Shown here one piece after another: positions 1-5,958 of a stretch of DNA of 6,733 nucleotides. This DNA is from Lachnospiraceae bacterium (GTDB taxonomy: Bacteria; Bacillota; Clostridia; Lachnospirales; Lachnospiraceae). The notes under the pieces were generated by a model that had not been told where the DNA came from, did no database searches, and worked only from the letters and a program-made list of their open reading frames with translations. The position numbers and the translations under genes were made by a program. Each line of letters begins with the position of its first letter. Within the stretch, counting starts at the first letter, position 1. The stretch is from positions 1 through 6,733 of the forward strand of contig JAKSRN010000103.1 in the NCBI GenBank assembly GCA_024403585.1, read 5' to 3'.

Positions 1-2
1 AC

Positions 3-1184
3 AGGACAGCTGCAAACAGAACAACTGCAAAGGAGTCCGCTGTAAAGAAAGAGCGAAGAAGACCTACTTCTTCGAAAGACCTTGCGGCAATGGAAAAAGA
101 ACTGCAGCAGTTGAACCAGAAAACATTGCCGGTGGCAGCTCTGATCATGGCCAGTCTGGTGATGGTGATCATTCTTGTGGTCCTTTTTGATCAGATTCCC
201 AAGCGGTACGGACCTAAAAAAGATGCAGAAGCCTATGAGACGGCGATTCTTTCCGGACAGTGGGATGCGGCATATGAATATCTGTATATGCCGGGAGAAG
301 ATTCTAAGATGCTCACAAAAGAGACCTTTGCCAATGTAATGGATCGTTCAGGGGCAAGTGGCTTCAGAGATCTCGTGGTTGAAGAAGTGAGCTCCACTGA
401 CGAGCAGAAAGTATTCTCGGCTGTTTATGATACTGCAGAAGGAACTAAGACAGATTATCTGACAATGTGTCCTACCGGCAATAAGAAGATGCTGTTTATG
501 AAGGAGTGGAAAGTGGATCCGGTCACTGTCTGCACAACAGATGTGACGATCACCGTACCTGAGGATACGGAACTTCTTGTGAATGGAATGAAGCCGGAGA
601 CAGAACCTGTCATGCATCGGGAAGCTTATACCAAGGAATATACGATTCCTAAGATGTTTATGGGAATCTACCCCATCGAGCTGCAGGCAGAGAACAGGGA
701 TCCTTATTACGATGATATTCAGGTTTCAGCAGAAAACAGGGCATTTTCTTATGAGGGAATTACTATGGAGCCGGATCAGGCGCTGATGGATGCATTGATC
801 CAGCAATTTGGTCAGAATTATCAGGCAATTCTGGAAGCCAGCGTAAACCGTGCGGATTTCAGCACGGTAGAACAGTATTTTACCCGCCAGGCAGTGGAGG
901 AAGGTCGCGCACAGAATCTGTATGCAAATGCCTGCAGTCAGGCATATGATCCTGAAAGAGGTACAGGTATCATCCGCTACCAGATGAGCGATATCAAGGG
1001 ACAGCCGGTTTCCATCGTGAAGAGTGGATATGCTGTGGACGGAGATGTGGTAATGGAGATCCGTTCCGTTATGAGTTACAGCTACATCAAAGATGGCATG
1101 GAGATGAGTGACACCCAGAATAGTGCCGGATTACTTTGTTTCCATCAGGAAGATGGTCAGTGGAAGATCCAGAGTTTTTCATGA
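3..1184 (+). CDS. TcaA-like single-pass membrane protein with NTF2-like extracellular region (5' partial)
   Basis: The frame is open from the first complete codon at position 3 with no stop, and the first ATG (position 90) has no convincing Shine-Dalgarno sequence, so the gene most likely begins outside the window. The visible part is 393 residues. Residues 1-40 are a K/R/S/T-rich linker and are probably cytoplasmic by the positive-inside rule. A hydrophobic helix follows at about 42-62 (nt 126-188: LPVAALIMASLVMVIILVV). The rest would be extracytoplasmic. A first alpha/beta segment lies near 75-160, then a beta-rich segment starting PEDTELLVNG (about 186) that resembles the repeats of TcaA-type proteins. 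An NTF2-like fold is likely from about 261 to the C-terminus, which ends in the usual DGQWKIQSFS strand. Many Clostridial relatives carry an N-terminal zinc ribbon before such a linker; that part would be outside the window. Family placement is by recalled resemblance, and the molecular function is unknown (cell-envelope role inferred). The gene ends 27 bases before a terminator. Confidence 0.72.
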   Translation, partial: RTAANRTTAKESAVKKERRRPTSSKDLAAMEKELQQLNQKTLPVAALIMASLVMVIILVVLFDQIPKRYGPKKDAEAYETAILSGQWDAAYEYLYMPGEDSKMLTKETFANVMDRSGASGFRDLVVEEVSSTDEQKVFSAVYDTAEGTKTDYLTMCPTGNKKMLFMKEWKVDPVTVCTTDVTITVPEDTELLVNGMKPETEPVMHREAYTKEYTIPKMFMGIYPIELQAENRDPYYDDIQVSAENRAFSYEGITMEPDQALMDALIQQFGQNYQAILEASVNRADFSTVEQYFTRQAVEEGRAQNLYANACSQAYDPERGTGIIRYQMSDIKGQPVSIVKSGYAVDGDVVMEIRSVMSYSYIKDGMEMSDTQNSAGLLCFHQEDGQWKIQSFS

Positions 1185-1211
1185 GCATGAAGCAGAGAAA
1201 AGAATAAGAAA

Positions 1212-1254
1212 AAGAAAAGCTGTGTTCCGATTTTTTAGGAACACAGCTTTTCTT
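1212..1254. terminator. Bidirectional Rho-independent terminator between convergent genes
   Basis: A perfect 17-bp inverted repeat pairs 1212-1228 with 1238-1254 around a 9-base loop. On the plus strand the stem runs into a T-rich tail (CTTATTAATTTTTATT). On the minus strand it is followed by a T-rich run (complement of 1201-1213). It can therefore end both the upstream plus-strand gene and typA. The typA stop codon lies at 1256-1258, one base beyond the stem, so there is almost no 3' untranslated sequence before the typA hairpin. Confidence 0.9.
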
Positions 1255-1255
1255 A

Positions 1256-3091
1256 TTAATTTTTATTCTTCATAGCATCACGTTTTCTCAGTCTTGGATC
1301 AAGAATACGTTTTCTGATTCTGAGAGAGTTTGGTGTTACCTCCAGCAGCTCATCGTTGTCGATGAATTCCAGTGCCTGCTCCAGAGAGAGGACTTTTGGA
1401 GTAACCAGAGTAAGTGCCTCATCAGCAGATGAGGAACGGGTATTGGTCAGATGCTTGGTCTTGCAGACATTCAGCTCGATATCCTCTGCTTTTGCGCTGG
1501 AACCGATAACCATACCACTGTAAACCTTCTCGCCAGGTCCGATGAATAAGGTTCCGCGAGCCTGGGCATTGAAGAGACCGTAAGTAACGGACTCGCCGGA
1601 TTCGAAAGCGATCAGAGATCCCTGTTTACGGAACTTGATATCTCCCTTGTATGGAGCATAATCGTCGAAGATGGTATTCAGGATTCCTGTTCCCTTAGTC
1701 ATGGTAAGGAAATCGCCACGGAATCCGATCAGACCTCTTGCAGGGATAGAGAACTCAAGACGGGAAGATCCGTCGCTTCCGATGCCCATTCCCTGAAGCT
1801 CACCCTTACGCTCGCTGAGTTTCTGGATGACAGCACCGGAGAATTCTTCCGGTACATCTACATAAGCCAGCTCCATTGGCTCCAGTTTTTTGCCGCGCTC
1901 ATCCTCTTTATAGATAACCTCTGCCTTGCTGACTGCAAATTCATAGCCTTCACGGCGCATGTTCTCGATCAGTACAGACAGGTGCAGCTCGCCACGGCCG
2001 GATACTTTGAAGCAGTCTGCAGAATCTGTTTCCTCAACACGGAGGCTGACGTCTGTGTTCAGCTCTCTGAACAGACGGTCACGGATGTGACGGGAGGTGA
2101 TGTACTTACCGTCCTGGCCTGCAAGCGGAGAATCGTTAACGATAAAGTTCATCGCAATAGTAGGCTCAGAGATCTTTTGGAATGGAATCGGTTCAGGATT
2201 CTCAATGTTGCAGAGTGTATCACCGATATGGATATCTGCGATTCCGGAGATAGCCACAATAGCACCGATCTCAGCCTTTGTTACTTCCACTTTGTTCAGT
2301 CCGTCGAACTCATAGAGTTTGCTGATCTTTACTTTTTTCTTTTTGTCAGGCTCGTGGTGGTTCATAACCAGCACTTCCTGGTTTACTGCGATGCTTCCGT
2401 TATCTACTTTACCAACACCGATTCGGCCAACATACTCGTTGTAATCAATGGTACTGATGAGAACCTGAGTGCCTGCCTCCGGATCGCCTTCCGGTGCCGG
2501 AATATATTTCAGGATCGCATCAAAGAGTGGAGTCATATCTTCCGGAGAATCATTGAGATCCAGAACGGCATGTCCCTTCTTGGCGGAAGCATACAGGAAT
2601 GGGCAGTCTAACTGCTCATCAGATGCATCCAGATCCATCAGAAGCTCCAGAACTTCATCTACGACTTCGTCAGGTCTTGCTTCCGGACGGTCGATCTTAT
2701 TGATGCAGACGATTACTTTCAGGTCCAGCTCCAGGGCTTTCTTCAGAACGAATTTTGTCTGAGGCATAGCACCCTCGAAGGCATCAACCAGAAGGATTAC
2801 GCCGTTTACCATCTTGAGCACTCGCTCAACCTCGCCACCGAAATCTGCATGGCCAGGGGTATCAATGATGTTGATCTTTGTATCCTTGTAGAATACAGCA
2901 GTGTTTTTTGAAAGAATAGTGATGCCTCGCTCACGCTCCAGATCATTGGAGTCCATGACACGTTCCTGCACTTCCTGATTTGCACGGAATACACCGCTCT
3001 GTTTCAGCAGCTCATCGACCAGAGTGGTTTTGCCATGGTCAACGTGTGCGATAATGGCAACATTTCTGATATCTTCTCTTGTTGTTCGCAT
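1256..3091 (-). CDS. typA: Ribosome-associated translational GTPase TypA/BipA
   Basis: This 611-residue protein has the usual family length and order. The N-terminal GTPase domain has G1 AHVDHGKT (15-22), G2 RGITI (55-59), G3 DTPGH (77-81), G4 NKID (131-134) and G5 SAK (169-171). A beta-barrel domain II follows (about 205-295), then EF-G-like alpha/beta domains (about 300-475, with RGELHLS and the ARGLIGFRGDFL segment), then the BipA-specific C-terminal domain (about 485-600). All nucleotide-binding motifs are intact. BipA is a cytoplasmic EF-G-like GTPase that binds ribosomes and supports 50S assembly and growth at low temperature or under stress. The start is supported by AGAGGG (complement of 3101-3106) 9 bases upstream of the ATG. 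It is transcribed alone, converging on the neighbouring membrane-protein gene, and its leader is predicted to be structured (3138-3195). Confidence 0.97.
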   Translation of the reverse strand: MRTTREDIRNVAIIAHVDHGKTTLVDELLKQSGVFRANQEVQERVMDSNDLERERGITILSKNTAVFYKDTKINIIDTPGHADFGGEVERVLKMVNGVILLVDAFEGAMPQTKFVLKKALELDLKVIVCINKIDRPEARPDEVVDEVLELLMDLDASDEQLDCPFLYASAKKGHAVLDLNDSPEDMTPLFDAILKYIPAPEGDPEAGTQVLISTIDYNEYVGRIGVGKVDNGSIAVNQEVLVMNHHEPDKKKKVKISKLYEFDGLNKVEVTKAEIGAIVAISGIADIHIGDTLCNIENPEPIPFQKISEPTIAMNFIVNDSPLAGQDGKYITSRHIRDRLFRELNTDVSLRVEETDSADCFKVSGRGELHLSVLIENMRREGYEFAVSKAEVIYKEDERGKKLEPMELAYVDVPEEFSGAVIQKLSERKGELQGMGIGSDGSSRLEFSIPARGLIGFRGDFLTMTKGTGILNTIFDDYAPYKGDIKFRKQGSLIAFESGESVTYGLFNAQARGTLFIGPGEKVYSGMVIGSSAKAEDIELNVCKTKHLTNTRSSSADEALTLVTPKVLSLEQALEFIDNDELLEVTPNSLRIRKRILDPRLRKRDAMKNKN

Positions 3092-3137
3092 ACAATCGTT
3101 CCCTCTTTATGAAAAACAGAATATTTATTACATGTAG

Positions 3138-3195
3138 AAAAAAGTCCGCCTGAATGCTGCATTCGGGATTATATTCCCGGATAGGCGCAACTTCC
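3138..3195 (-). promoter_or_regulatory. Structured typA leader: three-way junction ending in a T run (possible attenuator or short RNA)
   Basis: Read on the minus strand, an outer stem pairs CGCCT with AGGCG (3183-3187 with 3147-3151). It encloses two hairpins stacked without gaps: CGGGA-like arms at 3065+ coordinates 3165-3168/3175-3178, and GAATG/CATTC (3152-3156/3160-3164). The outer stem can be lengthened by AAGT (3190-3193) pairing with ACTT (3142-3145), across a small internal loop. The last pairs run directly into six T residues (3143-3138). This is the architecture of an intrinsic terminator, but it lies inside the typA leader, between the predicted promoter and the ribosome binding site. 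No known riboswitch family was recognised. The pairing is seen in the sequence; a regulatory role is inferred. Confidence 0.45.
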
Positions 3196-3203
3196 AAAAA
3201 AGT

Positions 3204-3232
3204 AGTATAGCACAATTGTTTTGGTTTGGGTA
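3204..3232 (-). promoter_or_regulatory. Candidate typA promoter (extended -10)
   Basis: On the minus strand there is TGC followed by TATACT (3204-3209), an extended -10 matching five of six consensus bases. A weak -35, TACCCA (3227-3232), lies 17 bases upstream. Transcription would start near 3195-3197, just before the structured leader and about 105 bases upstream of the typA ATG. The -35 is poor, so the call rests mainly on the extended -10 and the position. Confidence 0.5.
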
Positions 3233-3237
3233 TGCAG

Positions 3238-3280
3238 ATTTTACAGGGTAAAATGCCTTCTTCTATGTGCATATTGCCCT
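3238..3280. repeat. Overlapping short palindromes in the divergent intergenic region
   Basis: A perfect 7-bp inverted repeat with a 3-base centre (ATTTTAC-agg-GTAAAAT, 3238-3254) overlaps a longer imperfect hairpin. In that hairpin AGGGTAA plus ATGC (3245-3256) pairs with GCAT plus TTGCCCT (3269-3280), with one mismatch and one G-T pair. Neither has a T run, so they are not terminators. They lie just upstream of the candidate typA promoter and could be a protein-binding site, or chance in AT-rich DNA. Apart from these, the two promoters and the leader structure, I see nothing else in the 343-base gap 3092-3434. Confidence 0.3.
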
Positions 3281-3360
3281 AATCTTGAACTATGCAGGTT
3301 GTTTAGAGAGGAATGTGCATTTTTAGTAAACATTTCGTCTTTCTTTTTTCGGAAAGGTGC

Positions 3361-3389
3361 TTAACGTAGGTTTTTTTCTATGATACACT
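3361..3389 (+). promoter_or_regulatory. Candidate sigma-A promoter of the IolH-like gene
   Basis: TTAACG (3361-3366) and TACACT (3384-3389) each match four of six consensus bases and are separated by 17 bases. The -10 is preceded by TGA, giving an extended -10. A start near 3396 leaves a leader of about 39 bases that contains AAAGGA (3418-3423) before the ATG at 3435. No catabolite-repression (cre-like) operator was recognised nearby. Confidence 0.6.
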
Positions 3390-3434
3390 TGATTTGTGGT
3401 GGGAACATTTTAATGCGAAAGGAAAGTAAAAAGT

Positions 3435-4355
3435 ATGAAAGTTGCATTTGATGTTGACGTTCTGGCAAAACAGATGAGTATTTCGGATTATGTTTACAAA
3501 GTATCCGAGTGGGGCTACAAATATATCGAGCAGTCTCCACATCCAAGAATCAATCCATTCTACAAACATCCGCTTTTCTCTGAGGAGTGTGAGAAAGAGT
3601 ACAGAGATGCTCTGAGCAGATATGGTGTTGAGATTTCTTCCTTTATCGTAGTTTACCGTTGGTCCGGTCCTACAGAGGAGCAGAGACAGCATGCTGTTGC
3701 TAACTGGAAGAGAATGATTGAGATCGCTGTAAACATGGGTGTTCCGGTAATCAATACTGAGCTGTCAGGTGATCCAAACCAGGCAGAGATCTGTAATGGT
3801 ATGTGGTTCAAATCTATGGAAGAGCTTCTTCCGATCATTGAGAGAGAGGGTCTTCGTGTTGAGATCCAGTCTCATCCATATGACTTCTGTGAGTTGAATA
3901 ATGAGACCTGTGATATGGTGAAATCTTTCCGCTCTAAAAACCTTGGTTATGTATATTCTTCTCCTCATGGATTCTTCTATGACGAGGGAAAAGGTGATGT
4001 TCGTTCCATGCTGAAATATGCAGGAGATGAGCTGACACATGTTCTGTTTGCTGATACATACAATCAGACACTGGATTGCCGTTACATTGCTAACCCTCCG
4101 TGGCTGAATGGAAGAGGAAAAGCAGATGTAACAATCCATCAGCACCTTGCTATGGGTGAGGGAGATGTTGATTTCCCAGGAATCTTCGAGACTCTGCGTG
4201 AGATGGATTTCGCAAACAAACAGCTGAAAGCAGATGCTCCAAAGGTAGGTGGAGACAATATCGCTTGTGTATCTATGTTCGGATTCCCGGAGAAGATGGA
4301 CAAACAGGCTCCAGAAGCAAGAGAGCGCATCGAGAAAGAACTCCTTGGTAAATAA
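3435..4355 (+). CDS. IolH-like sugar-phosphate isomerase/epimerase (TIM barrel)
   Basis: This 306-residue protein, without a signal peptide or membrane segment, is of the xylose-isomerase-like TIM-barrel type (AP-endonuclease 2 superfamily). Visible landmarks are an N-terminal strand MKVAFDVDV, the helix-strand unit with GYKYIE (27-32), NTELSG with E109, VEIQSHPYDF with E143 and H147, YSSPHGFF with H178, HVLFADT (202-208), RYIANPP (216-222) and HQHLAMGEGDVDFP (235-248) with E242. Acidic and His residues at these strand ends normally hold a divalent metal and the sugar. The run RYI-NPP followed by HQH and GEGDVD resembles what I recall of IolH of inositol-catabolism loci, so an IolH-type role is plausible but unproven; no other iol gene is visible. 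AAAGGA lies 11 bases before the ATG. It has its own promoter and terminator, so it is probably monocistronic. The substrate is unknown. Confidence 0.85.
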   Translation: MKVAFDVDVLAKQMSISDYVYKVSEWGYKYIEQSPHPRINPFYKHPLFSEECEKEYRDALSRYGVEISSFIVVYRWSGPTEEQRQHAVANWKRMIEIAVNMGVPVINTELSGDPNQAEICNGMWFKSMEELLPIIEREGLRVEIQSHPYDFCELNNETCDMVKSFRSKNLGYVYSSPHGFFYDEGKGDVRSMLKYAGDELTHVLFADTYNQTLDCRYIANPPWLNGRGKADVTIHQHLAMGEGDVDFPGIFETLREMDFANKQLKADAPKVGGDNIACVSMFGFPEKMDKQAPEARERIEKELLGK

Positions 4356-4388
4356 AGCAAGGAATTTTGCTGGAAAAGTACAAAAAGT

Positions 4389-4415
4389 AAGGGATTGGTT
4401 CGCCAATCCCTTTTT
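4389..4415 (+). terminator. Rho-independent terminator of the IolH-like gene
   Basis: A perfect 10-bp stem (4389-4398 with 4403-4412, core GGGATTGG/CCAATCCC) with a TTCG tetraloop is followed by a T run (4411-4415). It lies 33 bases after the stop codon of the upstream gene and isolates that gene from the dap operon. Confidence 0.93.
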
Positions 4416-4417
4416 GT

Positions 4418-4554
4418 TGCAAAAGCCCGCCCTGCGGCCTCATGCTGGCATGGAAGGACATAGGGCGGACGTAAGGGGACACTGAGTGTCAGCGAAGTGT
4501 CCGATTTGCATCGGCGAGAAGGAGGGAATCATGTCCCTCCTTCTCGGTTTTGCA
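4418..4554. repeat. 137-bp multi-hairpin element with 7-bp terminal inverted repeats (REP/MITE-like or structured RNA)
   Basis: The ends are exact inverted repeats, TGCAAAA (4418-4424) and TTTTGCA (4548-4554). Inside are four successive palindromes: CCGCCCT/AGGGCGG (4427-4433/4462-4468) enclosing the smaller palindrome CATGCTGGCATG; GGACACT/AGTGTCC (4477-4483/4496-4502); CCGAT/ATCGG with a TTGC loop (4501-4514); and a 13-bp stem at 4515-4546. The second and third compete for two bases. The segment is visibly richer in G and C than the flanking intergenic DNA and has no credible reading frame. The form suits a dispersed palindromic repeat or a small non-autonomous element, but a non-coding RNA is also possible. 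No target-site duplication was evident. Copy number cannot be judged from this window. Confidence 0.5.
4515..4551 (+). terminator. Strong hairpin with short T tract (second terminator-like structure)
   Basis: A perfect 13-bp stem (4515-4527 with 4534-4546, starting CGAGAAGGAGGGA) and a 6-base loop ATCATG are followed by GTTTT. The stem is strong but the T tract is only four bases, so it may be a backup terminator or just the last hairpin of the surrounding palindromic element. It lies 65 bases upstream of the dap promoter -35. Confidence 0.5.
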
Positions 4555-4615
4555 GAATAGACAGAATCACCGCTGTTTTTCTGTGCATTTTGCAGGGCTC
4601 GAAGCACTTTGTTCC

Positions 4616-4644
4616 TTGACATTGCAAAAGGACAGTGTTATATT
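4616..4644 (+). promoter_or_regulatory. Consensus sigma-A promoter of the dapA-dapB operon
   Basis: A perfect -35 TTGACA (4616-4621) and the -10 TATATT (4639-4644, five of six) are separated by exactly 17 bases. Transcription should start near 4651, immediately before the lysine-riboswitch aptamer. No operator was seen; control is expected to act on the RNA. Confidence 0.88.
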
Positions 4645-4655
4645 CTCAATGTATG

Positions 4656-4827
4656 AACAGGATAGAGGTTGCATGATTTATCAGTATCCCGCCGGATGAT
4701 TCAGGATCAGAGGAAGGCAGGTGAAAGGAAATCGTGCCGAAAGGAACCGCATCTGAAAACGGGACCTTGGGCGCAGGGTGAAGAAGTCTGCGACTGTCAT
4801 CGTAAGGTGGAGTGCTATCTGGTTTCT
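4656..4827 (+). promoter_or_regulatory. Lysine riboswitch (L-box) aptamer and antiterminator strand
   Basis: Several conserved L-box blocks appear in the right order: GATAGAGGTTGC (4661-4672), AGTATCCC (4683-4690), GGTGAAAGGAAATCGTGCCG with GAAAGG after it (4720-4744), TTGGGC, GACTGTCA (4792-4799) and GGAGTGCTATC (4809-4819). P1 forms between GATAG (4661-4665) and CTATC (4815-4819), extended outward by further pairs. The 3' P1 strand can instead pair downstream: ATCTG plus TTCT (4817-4821, 4824-4827) is complementary to AGAA plus CAGAT (4851-4859). That is the antiterminator, and it uses the 5' arm of the terminator. In the known mechanism, bound lysine stabilises P1, frees the terminator arm and stops transcription before dapA. 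Placement upstream of dapA fits lysine feedback control. Confidence 0.93.
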
Positions 4828-4855
4828 TTTTACAATTTTTCTGTATTGAGAGAAC

Positions 4856-4890
4856 AGATGGACATCGGCTGAAAGATGTCTGTTTTTTTT
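4856..4890 (+). terminator. Riboswitch-controlled intrinsic terminator upstream of dapA
   Basis: GACATC (4861-4866) pairs with GATGTC (4875-4880) around an 8-base loop. AGATG (4856-4860) extends the stem against TGTTT using G-T and A-T pairs, and eight T residues follow (4883-4890). The 5' arm overlaps the antiterminator partner CAGAT (4855-4859), so the two structures are mutually exclusive. Confidence 0.9.
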
Positions 4891-4944
4891 GTGAAACAGC
4901 TGATCTGATTGCAGGAGTTCAGAGAACAAAAGCAGGGCGGCATG

Positions 4945-4964
4945 GTTTCATATATTGATGAAAC
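4945..4964 (+). other. Small hairpin in the dapA leader
   Basis: GTTTCAT (4945-4951) and ATGAAAC (4958-4964) form a 7-bp stem with a 6-base loop, between the riboswitch terminator and the dapA ribosome binding site. There is no T run. It may affect mRNA stability or be incidental. Confidence 0.35.
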
Positions 4965-5003
4965 AATACACAAGCGAATGAGAAGGCGGCAACATCCGTC
5001 GAC

Positions 5004-5009
5004 AGGAGG
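5004..5009 (+). promoter_or_regulatory. Ribosome binding site that fixes the dapA start
   Basis: A perfect AGGAGG lies 7 bases before the ATG at 5017. The frame is open upstream to a TTG at 4909 and an in-frame ATG at 4942, but neither has a comparable site, and DapA homology begins at 5017. Confidence 0.93.
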
Positions 5010-5016
5010 AAAAACA

Positions 5017-5898
5017 ATGTCAGTATTTAAAGGAGCAGCAGTTGCTATCGTAACACCAATGTTTGACAATGGTGATGTAAACTATGAGAAACTTGCAGAG
5101 ATCATCGAGGAGCAGATCACAGAGGGTACAGATGCCATCGTTATCTGCGGAACAACAGGTGAGTCTGCAACAATGAGCCATCAGGAGCATCTTGATGTAA
5201 TCAAATTCTGTGTAGACAAAGTAGCTAAGAGAGTACCTGTAATCGCAGGAACAGGTTCCAATGCAACATCTGAGGCAATTCATCTTTCACAGGGTGCTGA
5301 GGAAGTAGGAGCAGACGCTCTGCTGGTAGTAACACCATACTACAACAAAGCAACTCAGAAGGGTCTCATCAACCACTTCACAACAATCGCAGAGTCTGTA
5401 AACATTCCGATCATTCTTTACAATGTACCAAGCCGTACAGGATGCAACATCCTTCCGGAGACAGTTGCTGCACTGGTTAAGAATGTTCCAAACATCGTTG
5501 GTCTGAAAGAGGCTACAGGAAACATCTCCCAGATGGCAAAAACAAAATTCCTTTGCCCTGAGTGTGAGATCTACTCCGGTAACGATGATCAGACAATCCC
5601 TATGATGGCACTGGGTGCAGAGGGTGTTATCTCTGTAATGTCCAACGTTGCTCCTAAATTTACTCATGAGATGTGCCAGAAATTCATCGATGGCGATGTA
5701 AAAGGCGCTGCAGAGGATCAGCTGAAATGTCTGCCTCTGATCGACGCTCTCTTCTGCCAGGTAAACCCAATCCCTGTAAAAGTTGCCATGAACGTTATGG
5801 GCAAAGAGGTTGGACCACTTCGTGCACCGCTGTACGATATGGAGCCTGCTGAGAAAGAGTATCTGAAGAAAACACTGGAAGCATTTGGTCTGATGTAA
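5017..5898 (+). CDS. dapA: 4-hydroxy-tetrahydrodipicolinate synthase
   Basis: DapA condenses pyruvate with L-aspartate-4-semialdehyde to 4-hydroxy-tetrahydrodipicolinate, the first committed step of the diaminopimelate/lysine branch, in the cytoplasm. The 293-residue product has the normal length and TIM-barrel landmarks: an N-terminal GAAVAIVTPM strand, GTTGES (45-50) with the catalytic Thr pair, TPYYNK with Y109, YNVPSRTG with Y135 and R140, and GLKEATG with the Schiff-base lysine K164. SGNDDQTIPMMALGAEGVIS follows near residue 190. All catalytic residues I can align to the Escherichia coli enzyme (T44, T45, Y107, Y133, R138, K161) are present. The start follows AGGAGG at 5004-5009. The gene sits behind the lysine riboswitch, and dapB begins 60 bases after its stop with no terminator between, so the two form an operon. 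Whether the protein is also inhibited by lysine cannot be told from the sequence. Confidence 0.97.
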   Translation: MSVFKGAAVAIVTPMFDNGDVNYEKLAEIIEEQITEGTDAIVICGTTGESATMSHQEHLDVIKFCVDKVAKRVPVIAGTGSNATSEAIHLSQGAEEVGADALLVVTPYYNKATQKGLINHFTTIAESVNIPIILYNVPSRTGCNILPETVAALVKNVPNIVGLKEATGNISQMAKTKFLCPECEIYSGNDDQTIPMMALGAEGVISVMSNVAPKFTHEMCQKFIDGDVKGAAEDQLKCLPLIDALFCQVNPIPVKVAMNVMGKEVGPLRAPLYDMEPAEKEYLKKTLEAFGLM

Positions 5899-5958
5899 TT
5901 GACCGCTTCCTGAAACATATCCCCCTTCATAACAGGATTCGAACAGAGGAGAGACAGT

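Noticed and set aside
1982..2611. 209-codon open frame on the plus strand
   Set aside because: It is antisense to intact typA, has no ribosome binding site, and its translation is rich in Cys and resembles no family.
3039..3272. 77-codon minus-strand frame overlapping the typA start
   Set aside because: It spans the structured typA leader and the start of typA in another frame, has no ribosome binding site, and would require a transcript from upstream of the predicted promoter.
3765..4406. 213-codon open frame on the minus strand
   Set aside because: It is antisense to the IolH-like gene and runs through its terminator stem; no start signals or family resemblance.
4418..4554. CRISPR array or tRNA as an explanation of the palindromes
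   Set aside because: The hairpins differ in sequence and length with no regular repeat-spacer period, and there is no cloverleaf, T-loop motif or anticodon arm.
4669..4872. 67-codon open frame
   Set aside because: It lies entirely within the lysine-riboswitch aptamer and expression platform, which explain the sequence.
4909..5016. 36-codon in-frame extension upstream of dapA (TTG at 4909, ATG at 4942)
   Set aside because: DapA family length and homology begin at 5017, where a perfect AGGAGG is placed 7 bases upstream; the extension lies in the riboswitch leader and has no good ribosome binding site.
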